A DNA stretch of 64,000 nucleotides from Desulfurispirillum indicum S5 (GCF_000177635.2 NC_014836.1:2120001-2184000), one strand, 5' to 3'. Shown: positions 28,314 to 40,250, numbered from the stretch's first letter. The notes: generated by a model not told the origin, from the letters alone. A program made the numbers and translations.

Positions 28314-29657
28314 TTATCTCCCCAGCGACTTGGCAATCTCGGCTTCGGGGTGTTCGTAGGCGATCAGCTCGCCCTGGAAGTACTTCTCATAGGAGGCGAT
28401 GTCAAAGTGTCCATGGCCGCTGAGGTTGAAGAGGATGGTTTTCGAGGTGCCTTCTTCTTTGGCTTTGAGGGCCTGGACGATGGCGGCTTTGATGGCGTGG
28501 CTGGATTCGGGGGCGGGCAGGATGCCTTCGGTGCGCACGAACATGGCGGCGGCTTCAAAGCACTCCAGCTGGTTATAGGCTTCGGCTTTCATGTAGCCTT
28601 CGTGGTAGAGCTGGCTGACCAGGGGGCTCATGCCGTGGTAGCGCAGTCCTCCGGCGTGGATGCCGGCGGGCATGAATTTGGAGCCGAGGGTGTACATTTT
28701 CAGCTGGGGGGTGAGCTGGGCCACATCGCCAAAGTCGTAGGTGTAGGTGCCTTTGGTCAGGGTGGGGCAGGCGGTGGGTTCAACGGCGATGATTTCGGTT
28801 TTCCTGGCGCTGAGCATATTCTCGCGGATATAGGGGAAGGCGATGCCCGCCAGGTTGGAGCCACCACCGGCACAGCCAATGACGATGTCAGGGTAGTCGC
28901 CGGCTTTTTCCATCTGCTTGATGGACTCTTCGCCCACGATGGTCTGGTGCAGGGCCACGTGGTTGAGCACGCTGCCGAGGCAGTAACGGGTGTCCTCGCG
29001 GGAGAGGGTGTCTTCCAGGGCTTCGGAGATGGCGCCTCCCAGGCTGCCGTTGGAGTCGGGGTCTTCTGCCAGCATGGCCCGGCCACAGGCGGTGGTGGTT
29101 GAGGGCGAGGGGATCACCTTGCCGCCCCACATTTCCATCATGGCCTTGCGGTAGGGTTTCTGCTCATAGCTGACTTTCACCATGTAAATGATGGACTCCA
29201 GGCCGAAGCGCTGGGTGGCAAAGGCGATGGAGGTGCCCCACTGGCCCGCTCCGGTTTCGGTGGCGATGCGCTTGATGCCGTTGAGCTTATTGTAATAGAC
29301 CTGGGGAATGGCGGTATTGGGTTTATGGGAGCCGGCTGGCGATACGCCTTCGTATTTGTAGTAAATTTTGGCGGGGGTATCCAGCAGTTTTTCCAGCTCG
29401 GTGGCACGGATCAGGGGTGCTGGACGCCAGATGCGGTAGGTGTCGAAGACTTCTTCAGGAATCTCAATGTACGCGCCGCCTTGCCCCATTTCCTGCTCCA
29501 GCAGCTGGGGGGCAAAAATCCGTGCCAGTTTTTCGGGAGCCGCTGGCTGACCGGTGGAGGGGTCCATGGGAGGTGCCGGCTGATTGGGCATGTGGGCAAT
29601 GATGTTGTACCAATGGCGGGGCATTTCCGATTCGCTGAGCAGTATCTTCTTTTCCAT
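28314..29657 (-). CDS. Tryptophan synthase beta chain, TrpB2 type
   Basis: A 447-residue PLP enzyme that condenses indole with serine to tryptophan. The PLP lysine lies in 'GSHKPNTA' near residue 115, and the phosphate loop is 'CAGGGSNLAG'. The long N-terminus and the C-terminal extension mark the TrpB2 subfamily, which usually works without TrpA as an indole salvage enzyme. The start at 29657 has AAGGAG nine bases upstream. No other trp gene is near. A TATAAT lies about 55 nt upstream. Confidence 0.92.
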   Translation of the reverse strand: MEKKILLSESEMPRHWYNIIAHMPNQPAPPMDPSTGQPAAPEKLARIFAPQLLEQEMGQGGAYIEIPEEVFDTYRIWRPAPLIRATELEKLLDTPAKIYYKYEGVSPAGSHKPNTAIPQVYYNKLNGIKRIATETGAGQWGTSIAFATQRFGLESIIYMVKVSYEQKPYRKAMMEMWGGKVIPSPSTTTACGRAMLAEDPDSNGSLGGAISEALEDTLSREDTRYCLGSVLNHVALHQTIVGEESIKQMEKAGDYPDIVIGCAGGGSNLAGIAFPYIRENMLSARKTEIIAVEPTACPTLTKGTYTYDFGDVAQLTPQLKMYTLGSKFMPAGIHAGGLRYHGMSPLVSQLYHEGYMKAEAYNQLECFEAAAMFVRTEGILPAPESSHAIKAAIVQALKAKEEGTSKTILFNLSGHGHFDIASYEKYFQGELIAYEHPEAEIAKSLGR

Positions 29658-29712
29658 ACGCGGCTTCTCCTTGACAGTATCTTCATCCGGTCTTTTGAAC
29701 GCGGGCATTATC

Positions 29713-29738
29713 ATTATATATTTCCCATAATTTGACAA
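29713..29738 (-). promoter_or_regulatory. Possible trpB2 promoter
   Basis: A perfect TATAAT (29713-29718) on the minus strand. The nearest -35-like TTGTCA (29733-29738) is only 14 nt away, so the spacing is poor. Confidence 0.35.
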
Positions 29739-29793
29739 GCCGAGATTGGCCTGCAGCAGGGGACCCAAAGCCGGTACCTGCTCATCCGCTGGC

Positions 29794-31147
<1,354 letters not shown>

Positions 31148-31158
<11 letters not shown>

Positions 31159-33301
31159 GGCCCTGCTCCTGTTCTGATGATGAAATGGGGAACTCGATGG
31201 TAAAGCAGGCTCCCCCCTGGGGTTCGTTGCTGACGCTGATGACTCCGGAATGGTCTTCCACAATGCGCTGTACGATGGCGAGCCCCAGTCCACTGCCCTT
31301 GGGGTTGGTGGAGAAGGTGGGTGAGAATATCTTCTCCGCCACTCCTTCGGGTATCCCGCCACCGGAATCGCATACCTTGAGTTCCACGGCATACTTCCGG
31401 CGTTCGATGAGAATATCTACCTGGCCGTTGTCAGCGGTGGCAAAGACGGCGTTTTCCAGCAGGTTCACCATAACCCGTGACACCTGCTCCTTGTCCAGCA
31501 TCAGCAGCGGTATCTCACCATGGATGGTGAGTTTGAAGGTCATGGCGGGATGGGAATTGCGGTAGAGTTCGATGGAGCGCTCCACAATGGGCACTATGGA
31601 TTCAGGTTTCCGGCTGGCCCTGGGCATGCGCGCGTACTGGGAGAACTCGTCCACCAGCATGCGCAGCGTATCCACCTGGTCGATAATGGCACCACAGCTT
31701 CGTTCCAGCACCTGGTGGAATTCGCCGGGATCCATGGTGTCGTACTTCTTCAGCAGCCGCTCGGCGTTGAGCTTAATGGGGGTCAGGGGGTTGCGGATCT
31801 CATGGGCAATGCGCTTGGCCACATCCCGCCAGGCCATGGCCTTCTGGGAGCGCACCACCGCGCTCATGTCGTCGAAGACGATAACTTCACCGATATAGCG
31901 TTTCTCTTCGGTGGTATAGAGGGCGATGGATTCGAAGATCAGGTTGCGCTTTTTTTCGTTGACCATGATTTCCACTTCCCCTTTGATGGAGGGTTCACCC
32001 TGGGTCTTCATGATGTCAACGGCACTGAGGAGCAGGTAGAGCGGGTAGTTCTCCTGCAGGATATCGTCGGCTATCTCCTCTTCCTTGTTGATGCCGAGCA
32101 TCTGGCGGGCGGTGTCGTTGATGAAGGATATTTCCCCTTTGCCATCGATGGAGACAACACCGGTGGAGATGCTTTTCAGCAGCACGTCCTGAAAGCGACG
32201 CACCTCTTCCAGCACAATGTTGGTCTTGATCAGTTCGCGGTTATTGCTCTCCATGGCTTCCTTGTAGCGGCGCAGATCGCGGATCATGCGATTGAAGGAG
32301 TCCACCAGCACGGAAATTTCATCCTCGGCCCGTACGTTGATCTGGACGTTCATGTTGCCTTCGGCCACCTGGCGGGTTGCTTCCGCCAGCTCCTGAATCG
32401 GTACGGTAATACGGCGCGCGATAAACATGCCCGCCCACATGGAGCCAAAGAGCACCAGCATGGAAAAGAGTGCCAGGGCAAAGTAGTATCCCACTTTCAT
32501 GGGATTTTTGTAGATAGTGAGTTCTTTGTAGTTCTTCAGGGTCTCCTGCAGGGCGAACCCCTGGCGCGAAAGCTCCTCAGGAGCGCGCATGGATGTCAGC
32601 AGAAACAGCGGGTGTTCAAGTCCGGGCAGCAGCAGACGGCGCACCGCGAATACCTCGGAAGCTCCTTCACTGGTAAAGGTATAGGGGTAGATCTCCTGGC
32701 TCCAGAAGTTGGGAATCTTGGCCAGGGGGTCTCCCATGAAGGTGATCATATCCCCCTGCCAGTTAAACAGCACCACGGAGGAGAGCCCCTCGCGAAAAAT
32801 CGCCTGACGGAACTGTCCATCCAGCCTGGACAGTTCCTCCAGGGCAGTCGCGTCCACATATCCCTCCACCTGCTGGCTCTTGGCAAGCACTTCGTCCTCC
32901 AGTCGATCGTAGTACATCTGCACCACACTGATCCCGTATTCCAGGCTCTGCTCGACATTTTCGTTGATCAGCTTTTCGATGGAGGTGGAAACGATACCGC
33001 TGGACAGAAAAAAGAGAAAAACGGTGGGGAAGAGGGGCAATGCCGTGAATATAAGAACCAGGCGTGTCTGAAAACGGGCACCGAAGTAGCGGCTGCGACG
33101 CTCGATCAGCAGCTTCACAAAGTTGCGGAAGACCAGAAACGCCAGAACCAGGCAGAGAAAGAAGTTCACATACAGAAAGCTGAGAAAGGAGATGCTGGGA
33201 GTACTGCCCCGTTCACCCAGCACAAAAAAGGCATTGAATACCACCAGGGAAATCAGCAGCAGTCCTGTCAGCGTAAAAAAGGCAATGGTGCGCTTCTTCA
33301 T
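31148..33301 (-). CDS. ntrY: Membrane sensor histidine kinase, NtrY-like
   Basis: A 717-residue inner-membrane kinase and partner of the downstream NtrX. Three membrane segments lie in the first 105 residues, then a periplasmic domain of about 160 residues and a further span near 270-295. HAMP (about 295-345), PAS (about 370-470), the dimerisation/phospho-acceptor box 'AHEIRNPLTPIK' (His near 499) and an HATPase domain with 'NLLENAVFAT' and 'DSGGGIPEG' follow. The layout is that of NtrY, linked to nitrogen or redox sensing. The ATG overlaps the DUF4390 stop as ATGA. Confidence 0.92.
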
Positions 33302-33852
33302 CTTTGTCCCTGCCCTTGCGTATTCTGGATGGTGAGTGTGCCGGTGCTGAACTCCCAGTCGGCAAAGGTCCGCACGATCAGATTCAGGGGAAACCAGTGG
33401 GAAAACTCTTTCAGAAAGGCACGAGCCACAAGGAAGTGATTGGCGGTAAAGCCGTCAACACTGACCATGGAACTGTTCTGAAAGTAGCTGAACGCCCGCT
33501 GCTGATCGCGATACTCCCGTACATCCTCCATCCCGCTTTTGGCCGTGGTCACCGTGTACACCCGGCGCAGGGCGTCATAGGAAATGCCCTTGCGCACGGT
33601 CACCGTGCGTTCAGTAGCGTTGAACCACAGGGTGCGACGCCGGTGCAGCTGGATTTCAAACTGATAGTGCACCGGCAGCCCGGCCGTAATGGCGTCCACG
33701 ATATCCTGGGTGAACAGGTGATCGACCCGCAGTTGCACGTAGGCCACTTCGTTTTCCACCCGGAAGGACTCCTGTACCAGTTCCCGGGACATGCCCGCCG
33801 CGACAGTGGCCCACAGCAGGATGAAAGCAGCGCAGAGAAACAGTTTCTTCAT
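33298..33852 (-). CDS. Exported DUF4390 family protein
   Basis: A 184-residue protein with a clear Sec signal peptide (residues 1 to about 20, 'LFLCAAFILLWATVAAG'). The remainder is predicted beta-rich and periplasmic, with 'VARAFLKEFSHWFPLNLIV' near the end. DUF4390 genes are commonly found directly before ntrY. Here both junctions are 4-nt ATGA overlaps, with queE upstream and ntrY downstream. A role as a periplasmic partner of the sensor is a reasonable inference, but no function is established. Confidence 0.8.
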   Translation of the reverse strand: MKKLFLCAAFILLWATVAAGMSRELVQESFRVENEVAYVQLRVDHLFTQDIVDAITAGLPVHYQFEIQLHRRRTLWFNATERTVTVRKGISYDALRRVYTVTTAKSGMEDVREYRDQQRAFSYFQNSSMVSVDGFTANHFLVARAFLKEFSHWFPLNLIVRTFADWEFSTGTLTIQNTQGQGQR

Positions 33853-34571
33853 TGTACCCCCAGCAGGTGGTGCATCTGGGGAATAAGCCAGATGCGCAGT
33901 CCACGTTCGGTATAGGTTCTGACCAGCTTCATGGACTCTTCGACGCCTCGACAGCTTCCATCGGCTGCCGTCAGAGGCTGCAGCACCACGGGAAAGCGCG
34001 CTCCCCGCTCCACCATATGATCAAGCCAGTGGGAAGCACAGGCGAGAAAAGCGTCATCGCAGATGATCTTGCAGGAGTCCTGGCAGCTTTGCTGGCGGGA
34101 TTGCAGAAAGTCCAGCAACTCGCCGGCGGTGTCCCTGTGCTGCTGCGCCCAGGGGAATTTCAGATCCGCGGAAACCAGCGAAAAGCTGTCGGTGTTTTCC
34201 TTCAGCCAGCCAGGAAAAGTCCCATTGGTTTCCAGGAGCACCTCCATGGCCATATCCTGGCACAGCCAACGGCCAAAAGCCGCCACAAAATCCCCCTGGC
34301 ACAGGGGCTCACCGCCAGTGATGCTGACACTTTCCACAAAGGGGAGCTCCGGGGCAACCAGGGTCTGGAGAAACTCCAGGGGCACCGGATTGGGCACCGT
34401 CCTGCCATGCCAGGGGAAAGACTGCGGAGCCCGTGGGATCAGAGAAGCCGGAGTATCACAGTAGGAGCAGGTGAGATTACAGCCATGCAGGCGCACAAAG
34501 AGCTGAGGGCGCCCGCACCGGGGCCCCTCACCCTGCACCGACCAGAACATCTCCTGGATCATGGCGTTCAT
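33849..34571 (-). CDS. queE: 7-carboxy-7-deazaguanine synthase-like radical SAM enzyme
   Basis: A 240-residue protein matching QueE, which contracts carboxytetrahydropterin to the 7-deazaguanine base on the way to queuosine. Radical SAM cysteines C31, C35 and C38 are in 'GCNLTCSYCDT', preceded by the family hallmark 'SVQGEGPRCGRP', with 'SITGGEPL' downstream. The start at 34571 is chosen because it overlaps the previous stop as ATGA; an ATG four codons earlier is possible. No queC or queD is adjacent, so related families cannot be fully excluded. Confidence 0.85.
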   Translation of the reverse strand: MNAMIQEMFWSVQGEGPRCGRPQLFVRLHGCNLTCSYCDTPASLIPRAPQSFPWHGRTVPNPVPLEFLQTLVAPELPFVESVSITGGEPLCQGDFVAAFGRWLCQDMAMEVLLETNGTFPGWLKENTDSFSLVSADLKFPWAQQHRDTAGELLDFLQSRQQSCQDSCKIICDDAFLACASHWLDHMVERGARFPVVLQPLTAADGSCRGVEESMKLVRTYTERGLRIWLIPQMHHLLGVQ

Positions 34572-35125
34572 GAGACCCCCCATACCTTGCAGCGAGCCTC
34601 CCAGCAGCTGCGCACCTCCCGGCTGAAGCGATCCAGAACATGCCGGGCGAATTCCCAGGGCTCTATGGCCAGATCGCCCAGGGCCACGGTGGGCAGCGGT
34701 GTGTTGCGGGATGAGATGTTCATTCCCACATGGATCAGTGTCGATACCCGCGAAGCCGTTGCAATGGAGACGGAGAATTTCCGGTGGTCAACAAAGATAT
34801 CGTCACCGCGCCTGAGCGCCGGGACACCACGCCCAAGCAACTCTTCCAGCACACAGACCATGAACAGGCGCTGCAGGTAGACGGTCGCCAGCAGATCGAC
34901 GGAAAAGAACTCCATGATCACATGCAGCATATCATCGGAATGGATGGGCTGCTGTGCCAGGGCATCGGCACTGTCCACCAGGTGGGCCACATCCACATGA
35001 CACGCCCCGCGAAAGACGATGGCGCTGTCCCCTGCGGGGCACCCCATGGTGCGGGCAAAGAGCTCCCGCAGCTGCGTGCCGTCGTAATCCAGCTGATTCT
35101 GGTGAAAAAGGCAGTGAATATCCAC
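34568..35125 (-). CDS. DUF366 family protein
   Basis: A 185-residue protein resembling DUF366, which is of unknown function. The start is GTG with GGAGAT upstream. It contains 'DSAIVFRGACHV' near residue 33, and its C-terminus ends in 'CWEARCKVWGVS'. It lies between rnhA and queE with a 4-nt overlap into queE, so a role connected to deazaguanine or nucleotide chemistry is possible but only by context. I do not recognise catalytic residues. Confidence 0.65.
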   Translation of the reverse strand: MDIHCLFHQNQLDYDGTQLRELFARTMGCPAGDSAIVFRGACHVDVAHLVDSADALAQQPIHSDDMLHVIMEFFSVDLLATVYLQRLFMVCVLEELLGRGVPALRRGDDIFVDHRKFSVSIATASRVSTLIHVGMNISSRNTPLPTVALGDLAIEPWEFARHVLDRFSREVRSCWEARCKVWGVS

Positions 35126-35146
35126 ACATATCTCCGGGCGTTCTGG

Positions 35147-35605
35147 TTACATCTGGTCTTTCATCTGCTGGGCCTGCTGGCGCGCAATGTCATCGCATCG
35201 CTCGTTCATTTCATGCCCGCTGTGTCCTTTGACCCAATGCCATTGGATCTGGTGCTGCGCTATCAGGGAGTCCAGTTCTTCCCACAGCTCCCGGTTGGCA
35301 ACCGGCTTCCTGCCCGCCGTCTTCCAGCCATTGCGCTTCCACTGGAATATCCAGGCCGTGATCCCCTGGCGCACATAGTTTGAGTCCGTATAAATATCGA
35401 CGCGGCATGGGGATTTCAGGGCGCGAAGCCCTTCGATTACCGCCATCAGTTCCATCTGATTATTAGTCGTATGCTCTGCAGATCCACAAATGATGCGCTC
35501 GTGTTCAGCACCGCGATTATCCTGATAGTGGAGAATAGCGGCATAGCCTCCCGGGCCTGGATTCCCCAGACAGGAGCCGTCAGTATACATGGTAACGTGC
35601 TTCAA
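35147..35605 (-). CDS. rnhA: Ribonuclease HI
   Basis: A 152-residue endonuclease that cuts the RNA strand of RNA-DNA hybrids. The catalytic acids are visible at D9 ('[14 protein letters not shown]'), E52 ('NQMELMAV'), D74 ('YTDSNYV') and D138, with the loop histidine near 128 in '[14 protein letters not shown]'. The basic handle '[18 protein letters not shown]' is present as in the E. coli enzyme. The start is TTG with AAGGA upstream, consistent with family N-termini. Confidence 0.96.
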   Translation of the reverse strand: MKHVTMYTDGSCLGNPGPGGYAAILHYQDNRGAEHERIICGSAEHTTNNQMELMAVIEGLRALKSPCRVDIYTDSNYVRQGITAWIFQWKRNGWKTAGRKPVANRELWEELDSLIAQHQIQWHWVKGHSGHEMNERCDDIARQQAQQMKDQM

Positions 35606-35653
35606 CGGAATTCCTTCATTTTTGCTGGGTTTCTATGTAGCGGAAAAGAAAAA

Positions 35654-35679
35654 GCGGGGCAAGGAAATCCTCGCCCCGC
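35654..35679 (-). terminator. Terminator after flgL
   Basis: A stem GCGGGGC/GCCCCGC with a paired AGGA/TCCT inner part, followed on the minus strand by TTTTTCTTTT. Confidence 0.92.
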
Positions 35680-35720
35680 GAAAAGGTTGGCTACCCACCT
35701 GAGCCTCTGCAAAGAGAAAA

Positions 35721-38700
35721 TCAGATATAGTTCAGCAGGCTCAAACGCGAAGTGTTGCCATGCACTGCCAGAGCCGATTCATAGGCAATCCGATTCTGTT
35801 CCAGCTTCGTGGCCACGGCGACCATGTCTTCCATGGTGCCGCCCAGAGCCTTGGTAGTGAATTCCTTCTGCATGACATTGGTATTTTCATAACGCTGATC
35901 CAGCAGCTCAATACGGTGAGAGGTTGAGCCCACCGAAGCCAGCGAGTCCAGCACCTGATCCAGAGCCCGCTCCAGCTGGCCCACTTCACTGGCAGCGCCG
36001 GTCCCCATGGCCACCGTAAACTTGTCCTTGGCCACCAGGCTCCCTTCGGACAAGGAGAGGCTCACACCATCGCGCACAAAGACTTCGTCGTGCGCCGTGT
36101 TCACCGTGATGCGCCGCACATGGTCGCCCTTGAAGTCATATACGGTCATTTCCGCTGCGGCACCCGGCCTTCGCTTGCCGAACAGGTCCAGATGGGTATC
36201 GTCAAGGCCCTGCAGCGGCACTCCCCCATGATCAAGCTGCAGACTGAAGGGGTCGGCATTGGTGCCCAGGCCCACTATCGAAGCTTCGATGGGGGATTTG
36301 CCTTCACCCCCAAAGTGTTCATCCAGCGCCATCTGCAGTGACGTGGCGATGGCGGCCTGAATCTCCGCTGTGGTGCGCATGGTGCCATCTTCATTGCGGG
36401 TGAAGTCCAGCTTCAGGGTGGCGGCAGCGGAAGAGGATTTGGTGTAGTCCTCCATGGCAATGCTGATCACTTCATCGCCAAAGGGAATACGCATGGTCCG
36501 CTGGTCCACCTCGAAGCCGTTGAAATTCAGCTCAAAATCAAATTTCGACGCAGTTCCCCCCGCCGAAGCGTAGGAGCCACCAAAAAGACCATTGTCGTAG
36601 CCCAGGGTACCATAGGCGGAAGCCGGTGAGCTGGTCGTCACACCCTGGATATTCGTATTCCCGTTCCCGGTCACACTGAACATGACATTATCGCCGGCCT
36701 GCGACCCCTTGAAGCTCACCTGGATATTATTGGCAACCGCCGTGGAGTCCTTTTTGAGTTCGGAATTGATATAGTCCTCTATCTCCTGGAGGGAAGAGAA
36801 TATCCCCCCCGAAGGACTGCTTGAGAGGTGAACCTGGGTCGTCACATAATTGCCGCCCCCATTTGCCGAGGGAGGATTGTAGTAGGTGATCTGCAGCGAA
36901 CCCATGGCACTCAGGTGGTAACGGCCGGTGGTGCTGTCAAAGGCGCTGATAGTGCCATCGGCACTGGAGAGATCAGAGCGCCTGGTGTATTCCATCTGGC
37001 GTTTGATATCTTCGGTGCTCTCGCTGCTGGCGTAGATCTTGTCAATATCGAACGTCCACTGGGTATTATAGTTCCCCGTGAAGTCCCCCATCATGGCCGG
37101 CACCGTCGTGGAGCCAAACGCCCATTCCGAAGGAGCCTTGATGCCGGGCTGACCGATATCCAGGTTCAGGGCGTCCTCAAGATTCGTCAGGCTGCGGAAG
37201 ATATCCACCCCATAGCCTTCATGGGTGGTAGCCGAGGAGCCAAATGCCAGGGAGCCATTGCCTTTGAGGGCTATCTCACTGGTGGTCAGGCCCTCTGTCA
37301 CCGCCGTCCCCATGGGGATGCGAATATTCAGACCATTGGCCACACTGATCGGTTGCCCGTAGTAGGTACTGGGGTCAAGGGAATAGTTTTCCAGCAGTTT
37401 ATTGCCATACTTGTCTTCAATGGTCAGCAGAATGCCTTCATCCATACCCACTATACCAGCGGTTCCCGCGCCACTTGCCATATGCAGGCTGATATTCCAG
37501 CGATTGTCATCGCGGGCGGTATAGTTTCCGCTAATATAGTAGTCGTTGAACTGGCCTCCCAGGGGATTCAGTCGTGTCAGCGGAGTCACATGGCGCACAC
37601 CTTCGTTATTGGTGCTCACATTGACCTCAAGGCGACTCGGACCAGCGTGCAGATCCACAAAAGCCAGCTTGCCGTTTTCCGTGATGTAGGCGTCTATGGT
37701 GTTACCATAGAGGTTTTCCACAAAGCGCAGCATATCCTCAACGGGCTTTTCCGGATCGATGACGTATTTGATATTCGCCCCTTGCGCCGTAATGACGTTC
37801 TGGTCAAGCCCCAGCTTCGACATGGGGTCAGCGAAGATACTCATGGTGATATCCTCGCCCACATCAAGGCTTTCAAAGAGGATATTGCTGCCATCGGAGC
37901 GTACATTCACCATATCCTGGGGAAGCACATTAAAGCTCAGGGTCTGGCCAATCTCAAAGACCGAATTCGGGTCAAAGGATATCTGTACCCCATTGCTGAG
38001 GCTGGTGCGGCCATCACCGGAGATATAGACCGTCTCCTTGACATTGCCGAAGTTGTCCATCACATCGAAGAACCCACCACCCAGGTTGAAGTCAATAGTC
38101 CCGGCCGCAGAGTAGTTGCCCGGCTGGAAGGTGCCGCCCGAGGTGACCGCCGAACGGGCGCGCAGAATCAGCGTCTCGCCATCGCCGGTATAACCGCTGA
38201 TATTGAGATTGGGACTGAGGGTGCGGGTGTTGTCGAAGACGTAAGTCGCCGTGGCACCGCCACTGAAGCTGAAGTTCCCCACCGACTGATCCAGACGGAT
38301 AGTGGCCCCGGTACCGGGGATCTCCACCGGATATTGATACACATCGGGACCGAGGGTCAGCGAACCCGAATAGGTTCCCGTATCGGTGGTAATAAAGTAG
38401 TTCAGGTTCCCGCCCGGAGGGATATCCAGATCGCCGGCGCTGCTGAAGACGATATCCTGAATAGCCGAACCATTGTAGCGCAGGTTGTCGTAACTGAGCA
38501 GCAGGCCATCGAGGTTGCCGCCACCGCCCGTGTAGGCGAAGCTGTCAACGGCTGGCTCCGTGGCTGCCGCAAAGTCAAAGGTCATGCCGGCACTGATTGT
38601 CTGCCCGCCCAGAAAGCCGATATTCAGACCAAAATCCGTGCCACTGACAATGCCATCATCCTTGATGCTGTACTTGAAGCCTACCTGGGGGTTGTCGATG

Positions 38701-40250
38701 GTCATCTCCCCCAGGAAGCTGGCAGACGCAGAGTTCAGGGCACCAGTATCCGTATACTGGGTCTTCTCGTCAAAGCCGAAGATCTGGAAAGTGACCGGGC
38801 CGCCTGTGCCGATATCGGCATCGTTGACGGCTTTGATGGTGATCTGCTTGTACTGGTCGTAGGCGATATTGCCCGTCGTGAAAAGCCGGTTATTGACCGT
38901 GCCGAGGCCATCATCATAGAGCGGCCCAACGGCAGCTCCTGCCGCGTTCATGCCACCGCTGAAGTACACGGGATGGTTGTTCTGGGACGCAATGGCTTCA
39001 TTGATGGCGGTCTGCATGGCAAACGCCAGGCGATCGGTGCTGGCGTAGCCGTTCTGAGGTATGGTGATGTTCTTGGTTACACCATCAAGCTGATTGTTGC
39101 CGTAGTATAAGGAAAAGCTGCGTTCTGCTGCGGTCGTCTTGGTGTGGTCAAGCAAAGCGGCTTTGGGTGACATGATGCGGGCAGCACCAATGCGGTTGCC
39201 CGAATGGTCAAAGCCGTTAAAGGAGATGGTGTCGCCCTTCTGCACGTTGGCGTTATCGATATCCTTAAAAAGAGTGATGTTCTTGATGGGCGCGCCATTG
39301 GCAAAGTTCACAAAGGTGGTCTCTATCTGTTTGGCGGTCTGGGAAAAGATATTATTGCCCGGAACATTGAGGTTCACCTGGTCGTTGACCCCCACCTGTG
39401 CCTTCATCAGGCCATCATCACCCAGATAGGAGAGGCTGTCACCGGGGCTGTAGCTGAACTGGATACGCTGCCCACCCGTGAAACCCTTGGGTATTTCGAT
39501 GGCAACTCCCCGACCGGTATCGATAAAATCACCCGGATTCACCTGGTAACGGGAAACCGTGGTCAGATTATTCATCTTGCCGTTGCCGCTGTTGTCCGAA
39601 CCATTGGAATCCAGAGAAACCGCGCGCCCCTGGGAGTCAGTCATGGACACGGTCGCTACCTTGGAGTTCTCGTCATAGCTGATCAGGATTTCATAGTCGC
39701 CCTTGGGGAGCTCAGGCAGATCAGAGAAAACCCCCTTGGTATATAACCCAGCGCCAGCGGTTCCAATATAGGAACCCTGGCGGATGATTTCGATTTCCTG
39801 TTTGCGCTCCTGGAATGGCTCATCGCGCGTCTGATAGCCGCCAAAGATATAGCGATCCAGGTGCTTGGTATTGCCAAGGCTGATCAGTTCGTTGCGCATG
39901 GCTTCCACATCATTGGCCAGCGCCTTGCGGGCATCGGGGGACATGGAGTCTGAGGCCCCAGCCAGGGCGTAGTTGTTCTTGGCCATCTGCAGGATGGAGC
40001 TCATGGACTGCAGGCTGCCATCGGAAAGATTCAGCCACGTCTGGGCATTGGAGATATTGCGCTGGTACTGGGTAAAGAGATCAATGCTGTTCTGGAAGGA
40101 GAGAGCCTGGCTGATGCGCACCGGATCATTGTTGGGAGCCAGCAATGTGCGGTTTTTGGCGATCTGCTGATTATTCTCCAGCATCCGGTTCAGGCTCTGG
40201 TTTATCCCCCCCAGAAAATTGAGGGAGAGCATATTACTGGTGACTCGCAT
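35721..40250 (-). CDS. flgL: Giant flagellar hook-filament junction protein FlgL (HAP3)
   Basis: A 1509-residue protein with FlgL ends. The N-terminus ('MRVTSNMLSLNFLGGINQSL', then 'SDGSLQSMSSIL' and 'YIFGGYQTRDEPF') and the C-terminus ('ALGGTMEDMVAVATKLEQ', ending 'SRLSLLNYI') form the coiled D0/D1 helices that join hook and filament. Typical FlgL is about 300-500 residues, so roughly 1000 extra residues are inserted. The insert is Gly/Asn/Thr-rich and predicted beta-rich, likely forming outward domains. No internal stop or frameshift breaks the frame. AAGGGG precedes the ATG. It is the last gene of flgM-flgN-flgK-flgL. Confidence 0.92.
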   Translation of the reverse strand: MRVTSNMLSLNFLGGINQSLNRMLENNQQIAKNRTLLAPNNDPVRISQALSFQNSIDLFTQYQRNISNAQTWLNLSDGSLQSMSSILQMAKNNYALAGASDSMSPDARKALANDVEAMRNELISLGNTKHLDRYIFGGYQTRDEPFQERKQEIEIIRQGSYIGTAGAGLYTKGVFSDLPELPKGDYEILISYDENSKVATVSMTDSQGRAVSLDSNGSDNSGNGKMNNLTTVSRYQVNPGDFIDTGRGVAIEIPKGFTGGQRIQFSYSPGDSLSYLGDDGLMKAQVGVNDQVNLNVPGNNIFSQTAKQIETTFVNFANGAPIKNITLFKDIDNANVQKGDTISFNGFDHSGNRIGAARIMSPKAALLDHTKTTAAERSFSLYYGNNQLDGVTKNITIPQNGYASTDRLAFAMQTAINEAIASQNNHPVYFSGGMNAAGAAVGPLYDDGLGTVNNRLFTTGNIAYDQYKQITIKAVNDADIGTGGPVTFQIFGFDEKTQYTDTGALNSASASFLGEMTIDNPQVGFKYSIKDDGIVSGTDFGLNIGFLGGQTISAGMTFDFAAATEPAVDSFAYTGGGGNLDGLLLSYDNLRYNGSAIQDIVFSSAGDLDIPPGGNLNYFITTDTGTYSGSLTLGPDVYQYPVEIPGTGATIRLDQSVGNFSFSGGATATYVFDNTRTLSPNLNISGYTGDGETLILRARSAVTSGGTFQPGNYSAAGTIDFNLGGGFFDVMDNFGNVKETVYISGDGRTSLSNGVQISFDPNSVFEIGQTLSFNVLPQDMVNVRSDGSNILFESLDVGEDITMSIFADPMSKLGLDQNVITAQGANIKYVIDPEKPVEDMLRFVENLYGNTIDAYITENGKLAFVDLHAGPSRLEVNVSTNNEGVRHVTPLTRLNPLGGQFNDYYISGNYTARDDNRWNISLHMASGAGTAGIVGMDEGILLTIEDKYGNKLLENYSLDPSTYYGQPISVANGLNIRIPMGTAVTEGLTTSEIALKGNGSLAFGSSATTHEGYGVDIFRSLTNLEDALNLDIGQPGIKAPSEWAFGSTTVPAMMGDFTGNYNTQWTFDIDKIYASSESTEDIKRQMEYTRRSDLSSADGTISAFDSTTGRYHLSAMGSLQITYYNPPSANGGGNYVTTQVHLSSSPSGGIFSSLQEIEDYINSELKKDSTAVANNIQVSFKGSQAGDNVMFSVTGNGNTNIQGVTTSSPASAYGTLGYDNGLFGGSYASAGGTASKFDFELNFNGFEVDQRTMRIPFGDEVISIAMEDYTKSSSAAATLKLDFTRNEDGTMRTTAEIQAAIATSLQMALDEHFGGEGKSPIEASIVGLGTNADPFSLQLDHGGVPLQGLDDTHLDLFGKRRPGAAAEMTVYDFKGDHVRRITVNTAHDEVFVRDGVSLSLSEGSLVAKDKFTVAMGTGAASEVGQLERALDQVLDSLASVGSTSHRIELLDQRYENTNVMQKEFTTKALGGTMEDMVAVATKLEQNRIAYESALAVHGNTSRLSLLNYI

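Noticed and set aside
35721-40250. FlgL as an assembly artefact or fusion of two genes
   Set aside because: The frame is open throughout with uniform composition. The FlgL N- and C-terminal helices occur once each at the ends, and there is no second protein family inside that I can recognise.
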